From Actinomycetota bacterium (GTDB lineage Bacteria; Actinomycetota; Actinomycetes; Actinomycetales; Microbacteriaceae): DNA of 11,546 nt. Of this stretch, positions 6,685-11,546 are shown piece after piece (positions within the stretch are counted from its first letter, which is position 1; each line of letters starts with the position of its first letter). The translations under genes were made by a program, and so were the position numbers. The notes under the pieces are model-generated. The model searched no databases, was not told the origin of the DNA, and saw only the letters and a program-made list of their open reading frames with translations. The stretch is from positions 1 through 11,546 of the forward strand of contig VGAV01000041.1 in NCBI GenBank assembly GCA_016870695.1, given 5' to 3'.

Positions 6685-7724
6685 AGCTCGCGCACCTTCT
6701 GTCGGCGGACGATCCAGATGAAGAACGGGGCGCCGATGACGGCGGTCAGCACGCCCACCTCGACCTCGCTCGGCCGCGTGATGACGCGACCGACGACGTC
6801 GGCGACGAGCAGCAGGATCGCCCCGCCCAGGGCGGAGAACGGCACGAGCCAGCGGTGGTCCGTCCCGATGAGCAGGCGGCACACGTGCGGGATGACGAGA
6901 CCGACGAAGGCGATCGGGCCGGCGATCGCGGTCGCGGCGCCGACGAGGACGACGGCGCCGGCGGTGGCGATCAGACGCGTGCGGCCGACGTGCTCGCCGA
7001 GCCCGGTGGCGACGTCGTCGCCGAGCGCGAGGGAGTTCATGCCCCGCGCGCACAGGACGACGATGACGGTGCCGAGGAGCAGGACAGGGAGCGCGATCTG
7101 GATACGGTCCCAGGTCGCGCCGCCGATTCCGCCGATCTGCCAGAAGCGGAAGACCTCGAGCAGGTCGATGCGGGGGAGGAGGATGGCGCTGGACAGGGAC
7201 CCGAAGGCCGCCGTCGTGGCCGCGCCGGCCAGCGCGAGCTTCAGCGGCGTCGCCCCGCCGCGACCGAGCGATCCGACGGTGTAGACGAACACCGCCGCGA
7301 CGGCCGCGCCCACCACCGCGAAGCCCATGTAGCCGAGCGCGCTGGAGACGCCGAAGAAGGCGATGCCGAAGACGACGAAGAGCGCCGCGCCGGCGGACAC
7401 CCCGAGGATGCCCGGGTCGGCGAGCGGATTGCGGGTCACCGCTTGCAGCGTCAGCCCCGACATGGCCAGCGCCGCCCCGACGAGCAGACCGAGGACCGTC
7501 CGCGGCAGACGCGCGGTGATCGCGGCCTCGCCGACCCCGGTCCCGCCGGTGAACGACGATACGATCTCGCCGATCGACACGTCGCGGGTGCCGAAGGCGA
7601 TGGATGCCACGGCGGCCAGGACCACGCCCACCGCGAGGACCAGCAGCCACACGAGTCGACGGGCCGCCGGACGCCGCAGGGCAGCGGCATCCGGGAGCGC
7701 GTCGGCGACGGGCGTACGGGTCAT
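6681..7724 (-). CDS. Iron-siderophore ABC transporter permease, FecCD family (first subunit)
   Basis: A 347-residue polytopic membrane protein of the FecCD family. It carries ALAMSGLTLQAVTRNPLADP with GILGVSAGAAL after it, the coupling segment LALGDDVATGLGEHVGRTR, and IAGPIAFVGLVIPHVCRLLIG followed by DHRWLVPFSALGGAILLLVADVVGR, all family hallmarks. It would pair with the next permease to form the translocation channel. Its stop overlaps the GTG start of that gene by the GTGA arrangement. Start choice is less certain: the ATG at 7724 is directly preceded in frame by a GTG (7727), and neither has a clear ribosome binding site. The gap to the stop of the binding-protein gene is only 29 bp, so translation may depend on coupling. 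A short hydrophilic N-terminus precedes the first helix (WLLVLAVGVVLAAVASIAF). Confidence 0.94.
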   Translation of the reverse strand: MTRTPVADALPDAAALRRPAARRLVWLLVLAVGVVLAAVASIAFGTRDVSIGEIVSSFTGGTGVGEAAITARLPRTVLGLLVGAALAMSGLTLQAVTRNPLADPGILGVSAGAALFVVFGIAFFGVSSALGYMGFAVVGAAVAAVFVYTVGSLGRGGATPLKLALAGAATTAAFGSLSSAILLPRIDLLEVFRFWQIGGIGGATWDRIQIALPVLLLGTVIVVLCARGMNSLALGDDVATGLGEHVGRTRLIATAGAVVLVGAATAIAGPIAFVGLVIPHVCRLLIGTDHRWLVPFSALGGAILLLVADVVGRVITRPSEVEVGVLTAVIGAPFFIWIVRRQKVREL

Positions 7725-7753
7725 CACGGGGACGTGGTCGGAGACGGTCCGGG

Positions 7754-8776
7754 TCAGCGCAGCGCGGCGCTGAGGACGTCGAGGTAGGCGTTCAGGCCCC
7801 AGCTCACGGAGAGGGGCGACGGGTTTGCGGAGGCGGCCAGCGGCGTGCCGTCCTCGAGGACGGCGATGCGGCCCTCGGCGATGGCGGGGACCTGCGACAG
7901 CAGCGGGTCGGCCTGCAGCTGGGTCTGGAGCGAGCCGTCCGCGGGGCCGTACGTGATCCACAGGCCCACGTCGGAGAAGGCGTCGACCTGCTCCGCGCTG
8001 ATGTCGGTGTAGAACGCGTCGGTCTCGCCGGACGCGGTCTCGACCTGCGCCGCAGTCGGCATGCCGAACTCGGACAGGTAGCCCGCGCGCGGGTCGTGCT
8101 CGGTGTAGTAGGTGATCGAGCTGAGGTCGGTCGGGTCGGTGAAGGCGAACACCGGCGCCACCTCGGCGAGCTCCGGATGCGCGTCGAACGCCGCCTGCGA
8201 CTCGGTCTTGATCTCCTCGATCAGGGCCTCGCCCTCGTCCGCCATGCCCAGGCCCTCGCTGTTGAGCCGGATCATCTGGTCGAGGGTCGTGTTCCAGGGC
8301 GCCTCGGGGTAGGCCACGACGGGGGCGATCTTGGACAGCGTGTCGTAGTCCTCCTGCGTCAGGCCCGAGTAGGCCGCGAGGATGACATCGGGCTGCGTGT
8401 CCGCCACGGCCTCGAAGTCGATGCCGTCGGTCTCGTCGAACAGGACCGGCGTCTCGCCACCCAGCTCCTCGAGCTTGTCCTCGACCCAGGGGAGGATGCC
8501 GTCGCCGTCGTCGTCGCCCCACGTCGCCTTCGCCATGCCGACGGGAACGACGCCGAGCGCGAGGGGGACCTCCTGGTTGGACCAGGCGACCGTGGCGACG
8601 CGCTCGGGCTTCGCCTCGATCGTGGTCGTGCCGAAGGCGTGCTCGATGGTGACGGGGAAGCCCGCGCCCGCTTCGGCGTTCGAGTCGCCCTCGGAGCTGC
8701 CGGCGGAGCCGGCGCAGCCGGTGAGAACGAGGGCGGAGCCGACGGTCAGAGCCGTCAACGCGCGGAGTCGGGACAC
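7754..8776 (-). CDS. Iron-siderophore substrate-binding lipoprotein (FecB/FepB type)
   Basis: A 340-residue extracytoplasmic binding protein. The N-terminus is a lipoprotein signal peptide: positively charged start (MSRLR), a hydrophobic core, and lipobox LTGC with the lipidated cysteine at residue 21, followed by a Ser/Gly/Glu-rich linker. The mature part has features of the type III (FecB, helical-backbone) binding proteins: VTIEHAFGTTTIEAKPERVATVAWSNQE near the N-terminus, QPDVILAAYSGLTQEDYDTLSKIAPVVAY in the middle, and RIAVLEDGTPLAAS near the C-terminus. It would capture the ferric siderophore outside the membrane and hand it to the two permeases. The start is a GTG with AGGAGG (8783-8788) six bases upstream, the strongest ribosome binding site in the window. 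It is the first gene of the operon and lies directly behind an iron box. The siderophore type cannot be told from sequence. Confidence 0.95.
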   Translation of the reverse strand: MSRLRALTALTVGSALVLTGCAGSAGSSEGDSNAEAGAGFPVTIEHAFGTTTIEAKPERVATVAWSNQEVPLALGVVPVGMAKATWGDDDGDGILPWVEDKLEELGGETPVLFDETDGIDFEAVADTQPDVILAAYSGLTQEDYDTLSKIAPVVAYPEAPWNTTLDQMIRLNSEGLGMADEGEALIEEIKTESQAAFDAHPELAEVAPVFAFTDPTDLSSITYYTEHDPRAGYLSEFGMPTAAQVETASGETDAFYTDISAEQVDAFSDVGLWITYGPADGSLQTQLQADPLLSQVPAIAEGRIAVLEDGTPLAASANPSPLSVSWGLNAYLDVLSAALR

Positions 8777-8798
8777 AGAGAGCCTCCTGTGGGTGAAG

Positions 8799-8817
8799 TA
8801 AGGATAGGCTTAGTTTA
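8799..8817 (-). promoter_or_regulatory. DtxR/IdeR-like iron box upstream of the siderophore operon
   Basis: On the plus strand the 19 bases read TAAGGATAGGCTTAGTTTA. By hand alignment this matches the known DtxR/IdeR consensus TTAGGTTAGSCTAACCTAA at 13 of 19 positions, including the central TAGGCT. The left half fits better than the right. The box overlaps the predicted -10 element and start point of the operon, the position expected for iron-dependent repression: with Fe2+ the repressor binds and blocks transcription. Confidence 0.72.
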
Positions 8818-8842
8818 GATCACGGCCAGGCGAGCATTGCAA
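8812..8842 (-). promoter_or_regulatory. Probable promoter of the siderophore uptake operon
   Basis: On the minus strand TTGCAA (8837-8842) can act as the -35 and TAAACT (8812-8817) as the -10, with a 19-base spacer, slightly long. Transcription would start near 8805, leaving a leader of about 29 bases that contains the AGGAGG. An alternative -10 is TATCCT (8801-8806). Both -10 candidates lie in the iron box, so either choice supports repression by iron. Confidence 0.5.
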
Positions 8843-8950
8843 ACCCAGCGGGTGAGACGCCGGGTGGTTGTCTCGACGGTGAAGCAGTCATCGGACGGCT
8901 TCTTCCGCGCGCATACGCAGACGGTCCCAGGAAGCGGACGACCGGCGACG

Positions 8951-8956
8951 TATACT
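8951..8956 (+). promoter_or_regulatory. Probable -10 element of the ABC-F gene
   Basis: TATACT is the best -10 match in this GC-rich window. Transcription would begin near 8963, giving a leader of about 49 bases before the GTG start. No -35 hexamer is evident 16-19 bases upstream. The rest of the 235-bp spacer (8777-9011) holds the iron box, a weak GAGAC/GTCTC hairpin (8854-8874), and nothing recognisable as an RNA gene or convincing small gene. Confidence 0.5.
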
Positions 8957-9011
8957 GGGTGATTGGCCATCGGCCACCTCCCTCTTCCCGCCTCAAGAAC
9001 GGACGTTCGCT

Positions 9012-10610
9012 GTGCTCTCCGTGCACGACCTCGAGATCCGCGTGGGCGCCCGCGTCCTCATGTCCGACGTCGCCTTCCGCGTCTCGGACGGCGACAAGAT
9101 CGGTCTCGTCGGCCGGAACGGCGCCGGGAAGACGACCCTGACCAAGGTGCTCGCCGGCGACCTGCTGCCCGCGAACGGCGGCGTCGACCGGAGCGGCGAG
9201 CTCGGCTACCTGCCGCAGGACCCTCGCTCGGGCGACCCCGAGATGCTCGCGCGCACGCGCATCCTCGACGCGCGCGGACTGGGCTCCCTGGCGCTCGGCA
9301 TGCACGAGGCGTCGCTGGCGATGGGGGACGACGACCCCGCCGTCGCCGCGAAGGCCATGAAGAAGTACGCCCGGCTCACCGAGCAGTTCGAAGCGGCGGG
9401 CGGGTACGCGGCCGAGGCGGAGGCGGCATCCATCGCCCACAACCTCTCGCTGCCGGACCGGATCCTCGATCAGCCCCTCAAGACCCTCTCGGGCGGTCAG
9501 CGCCGACGCATCGAGCTCGCGCGCATCCTCTTCTCGGACGCGCAGACGATGATCCTCGACGAGCCGACCAACCACCTCGACGCCGACAGCGTCGTCTGGC
9601 TGCGCGAGTTCCTGAAGGGCTACAAGGGCGGCCTCATCGTCATCTCGCACGACGTGGAGCTCGTCGGCGAGACCGTCAACCGGGTCTTCTACCTGGATGC
9701 CAACCGGCAGGTCATCGACGTCTACAACATGAACTGGAAGAACTACCTGCGCCAGCGGGTGGCCGACGAGGAGCGCCGCAAGAAGGAGCGCGCCAACGTC
9801 GAGAAGAAGGCCTCTGCGCTGCAGCTGCAGGCCGCCCGGTTCGGGGCGAAGGCGTCCAAGGCGGCGGCCGCGCACCAGATGGTGGCGCGCGCCGAGAAGA
9901 TGCTGTCGGGCCTGGACGACGTGCGTCAGGACGAGCGGGTCGCCAAGCTGCGGTTCCCCAAGCCCGCTCCGTGCGGCAAGACCCCGCTCATGGCGTCCGG
10001 TCTGTCCAAGTCGTACGGATCGCTCGAGATCTTCACCGACGTCGACCTGGCGATCGACCGCGGCTCGCGCGTCGTCATCCTGGGTCTGAACGGTGCGGGC
10101 AAGACCACGCTGCTGCGCATCCTCGCCGGCGTGGACCAGCCCGACACCGGCCAGCTCGAGCCGGGGCACGGCCTGAAGATCGGCTACTACGCACAGGAGC
10201 ACGAGAACCTCGACGTCGACCGGTCCGTCCTCGACAACATGATGTCGGCGGCCCCGCACATCACCGCGACCGAGGCGCGCAAGGTGCTCGGCTCGTTCCT
10301 CTTCGTCGGCGACGACGTGCTCAAGCCCGCCGGCGTCCTCTCCGGCGGCGAGAAGACGCGTCTGTCGCTCGCGACGCTCGTCGTGTCGTCGGCGAACATG
10401 CTGCTCCTCGACGAGCCCACGAACAACCTCGACCCCGCCTCGCGCGAGGAGATCCTCGGCGCGCTCGCGCACTACGAGGGCGCGGTGGTCCTCGTGTCGC
10501 ACGATGAGGGCGCCGTCGAGGCGCTGAACCCCGAGCGCGTGCTCATCCTGCCGGACGGCGTGGAGGACATCTGGGGTCGCGATTACGCGGAGCTGATCAC
10601 GCTGGCGTAG
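9012..10610 (+). CDS. ABC-F family ATP-binding protein (ribosome-associated)
   Basis: A 532-residue protein with two ABC ATPase domains on one chain and no membrane segments, the ABC-F layout. Domain 1: Walker A GRNGAGKTT (34-42), signature LSGGQ (159-163), MILDEPTNHLD (180-190). Domain 2: Walker A GLNGAGKTT (358-366), signature LSGGE (443-447), LLLDEPTNNLD with D467 and E468. Between them a charged, Lys/Arg/Ala-rich helical linker (about 235-320) is the element that in this family reaches toward the ribosomal peptidyl-transferase centre. ABC-F proteins act in translation, either as housekeeping factors such as EttA or as ribosome-protection proteins against antibiotics; sequence alone does not decide. 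It broadly resembles M. tuberculosis Rv1473, from memory. The start is GTG with only a weak GGA-type site upstream. The gene is divergent from the siderophore operon and convergent with SURF1. Confidence 0.94.
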   Translation: MLSVHDLEIRVGARVLMSDVAFRVSDGDKIGLVGRNGAGKTTLTKVLAGDLLPANGGVDRSGELGYLPQDPRSGDPEMLARTRILDARGLGSLALGMHEASLAMGDDDPAVAAKAMKKYARLTEQFEAAGGYAAEAEAASIAHNLSLPDRILDQPLKTLSGGQRRRIELARILFSDAQTMILDEPTNHLDADSVVWLREFLKGYKGGLIVISHDVELVGETVNRVFYLDANRQVIDVYNMNWKNYLRQRVADEERRKKERANVEKKASALQLQAARFGAKASKAAAAHQMVARAEKMLSGLDDVRQDERVAKLRFPKPAPCGKTPLMASGLSKSYGSLEIFTDVDLAIDRGSRVVILGLNGAGKTTLLRILAGVDQPDTGQLEPGHGLKIGYYAQEHENLDVDRSVLDNMMSAAPHITATEARKVLGSFLFVGDDVLKPAGVLSGGEKTRLSLATLVVSSANMLLLDEPTNNLDPASREEILGALAHYEGAVVLVSHDEGAVEALNPERVLILPDGVEDIWGRDYAELITLA

Positions 10611-10615
10611 TCCCG

Positions 10616-10637
10616 CGCCTTCGGAGCCCCGAGGGCG
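10616..10637. terminator. Bidirectional terminator-like hairpin after ABC-F and SURF1 genes
   Basis: CGCCTTCGG (10616-10624) and CCGAGGGCG (10629-10637) form a nine-pair stem with one T-G wobble and an AGCC loop. It fills most of the 32-bp gap between the stops of two convergent genes. There is no T tract, so termination strength is uncertain. Confidence 0.5.
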
Positions 10638-10642
10638 TCGGC

Positions 10643-11518
10643 TCAGCGGGCGTCGAGCAGGGCGTCCTCGTCGTCCGCGTCGCGGTCGCGGACGCGGCGG
10701 CGACGGCGGTGGGCGGCGACGGCGTCGCCCTTCGGGGCGGCCTCCTCGCCGCGGGCGTGAGCCTCCCGCGCCTCCTCCGCCTCCTCGCGGCGGATGCGGC
10801 GCTCGCTGACGATGACGTAGGCGATGAACGCGAAGCCCATGGCGGCGAAGAGGATCCACTGGATCGCGTACGACAGGTGCGGTCCGGGGTCGTCGCTGGG
10901 CGGCTCGATGGTGAGCGGCATGTCGGCGACGGCCGGGTCCTCCGAGACGATCAGGCCGTAGGCGCCCTGCTCGAGGGGACCGGTCTGCTCGGCGACGAGT
11001 CCCAGGTTGATCGTGGGGACCTGTCCCGCCTCGGCGGTCCGGCCCGAGGCGGGCACGGGCTCGCCCGGGCGCACCCGTACGACGATGTCGACGTTCCCGG
11101 ACGGCGGCGCCGGGATGGCGTCCGGCTCGGACTGGCGATCGCCCGGGGGCAGCCATCCGCGGTCGACGAGCAGGACGCGGCCGTCGTCCTGGCGGAAGGG
11201 GACGAGCACCTCGTAGGCCGCGGACCCGCCGTGGGCGCGGTTGCGGACGAGCAGCTCCTCGTCGGCGAGGTACTGGCCGCTCAGACGCACGGGACGCCAC
11301 TCGTCGAGCGGGTCCAGCTCCGCGCCGGGGGCGAGCAGGTCGCCGAGGGCGACGGGCTCCTGGTCGTAGTTGTCGGCGACGAGGCGGAGGGCGGCGGACC
11401 GCTCCTCGTTCCGGGAGAACTGCCAGTGCGAGAGGAAGCCGCAGGCGATCGCGAACAGCACGGCGATCCCGATGTAGGCGCTCCACCGGACGGCAGCGGG
11501 GGCGTCGCGGCGACTCAT
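10643..11518 (-). CDS. SURF1 family cytochrome oxidase assembly protein
   Basis: A 291-residue membrane protein with the SURF1 layout: an N-terminal transmembrane helix (about 13-31), a large domain outside the membrane, and a second helix (about 217-237). Family motifs are HWQFSRNEER just after helix 1, VRLSGQYL and LLVRNR, YEVLVPF, VLLVDRGWLPPGDR (119-127), and PHLSYAIQWILFAAMGF leading into helix 2. SURF1 helps insert heme a or otherwise assemble aa3-type cytochrome c oxidase. After helix 2 comes a highly charged tail of about 54 residues, with an EEAEEAREAHARGEEA segment, a run of five arginines and an acidic end; it is probably cytoplasmic and its role is unknown. The ATG at 11518 has a GGGGA-type ribosome binding site upstream. 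The gene appears complete; only 28 bases remain beyond it, too few to interpret. Confidence 0.93.
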   Translation of the reverse strand: MSRRDAPAAVRWSAYIGIAVLFAIACGFLSHWQFSRNEERSAALRLVADNYDQEPVALGDLLAPGAELDPLDEWRPVRLSGQYLADEELLVRNRAHGGSAAYEVLVPFRQDDGRVLLVDRGWLPPGDRQSEPDAIPAPPSGNVDIVVRVRPGEPVPASGRTAEAGQVPTINLGLVAEQTGPLEQGAYGLIVSEDPAVADMPLTIEPPSDDPGPHLSYAIQWILFAAMGFAFIAYVIVSERRIRREEAEEAREAHARGEEAAPKGDAVAAHRRRRRVRDRDADDEDALLDAR

Positions 11519-11546
11519 GACACGGTCCCCGCGGGCGAGGGGGCGG

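Noticed and set aside
5509..7284. A plus-strand open frame of about 590 codons opposite the permease genes
   Set aside because: Its product is a low-complexity Arg/Gly/Glu/Ala mix without motifs, and it lies opposite genes with clear FecCD signatures.
8854..8874. GAGAC/GTCTC hairpin in the divergent spacer
   Set aside because: Only five or six pairs with an eleven-base loop and no further support; such repeats arise by chance.
8959..9141. A 60-codon frame starting two bases after the TATACT element
   Set aside because: It starts upstream of the expected transcription start, overlaps the ABC-F coding frame, and has Ser/Arg/Pro-rich shadow composition.
10665..10725. CGG/GCG-rich repetitive stretch near the SURF1 3' end
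   Set aside because: It is explained by codons of the Arg- and Asp-rich C-terminal tail; there is no regular repeat unit.
8820..11486. A very long minus-strand open frame (about 888 codons) opposite the ABC-F gene
   Set aside because: It is antisense to an intact ABC-F gene, runs into the SURF1 region in another frame, and its product is Arg/Gly/Val/Leu-rich with no domain. Long antisense frames are expected in very GC-rich genes because stop codons are rare.
1..11546. Mobile elements, CRISPR arrays, tRNA or rRNA genes, phage or defence genes
   Set aside because: No transposase or integrase motif, no regularly spaced repeats and no tRNA-like segments were seen on either strand. All long genes are explained by known families.

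Overview
The window is a dense, very GC-rich stretch of what looks like the chromosome of a high-GC Gram-positive bacterium. Family-level character points to an actinobacterium near Microbacterium or another Microbacteriaceae. This is inferred from the G/C-ending codons, the actinobacterial Suf order (SufD, a small Rieske protein, SufC, a DUF59 protein), a lipoprotein-anchored siderophore-binding protein, and a DtxR/IdeR-type iron box. No mobile element, tRNA, rRNA or CRISPR array was seen. Only short spacers separate the genes; the longest is about 235 bp.

Left part (1-2523, plus strand): the 3' part of an iron-sulfur cluster assembly operon. It holds sufD (5' end outside the window), a Rieske [2Fe-2S] protein overlapping the sufD stop, the SufC ATPase, and a SufT/MIP18-like (DUF59) maturation factor. 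It ends at a strong intrinsic terminator. No cysteine desulfurase (SufS) or scaffold (SufU) gene lies between sufC and that terminator. A stand-alone PLP enzyme of the MalY/PatB C-S lyase family follows (2585-3745), probably transcribed from its own promoter as a leaderless mRNA.

Middle part (3800-8817, minus strand): a five-gene ferric-siderophore uptake operon transcribed right to left. In transcription order it encodes a substrate-binding lipoprotein, two FecCD-type permeases, a FecE/FepC-type ATPase and a siderophore-interacting FAD reductase. The lipoprotein gene has a strong ribosome binding site. Upstream of it lies a 19-bp DtxR/IdeR-like box overlapping the likely -10 element, so the operon is probably repressed by iron. 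Together the genes would capture a ferric siderophore outside the membrane, import it using ATP, and release the iron by reduction in the cytoplasm.

Right part (8818-11546): a divergent promoter region, an ABC-F ribosome-associated ATPase gene (plus strand), and a convergent SURF1 gene for cytochrome oxidase assembly (minus strand) reaching almost to the window end.

I found no clear, previously undescribed multi-gene system. The best leads are non-genic. A seven-base word, GGATGCC, nearly always followed by A or G, occurs 14 times by my hand count, several-fold above a simple composition expectation. Two genes share a TAGGNT, six-base gap, ATG arrangement that suggests leaderless starts. The iron-uptake cassette and C-S lyase also look inserted between Suf genes and an ABC-F/SURF1 pair that may be neighbours in relatives.
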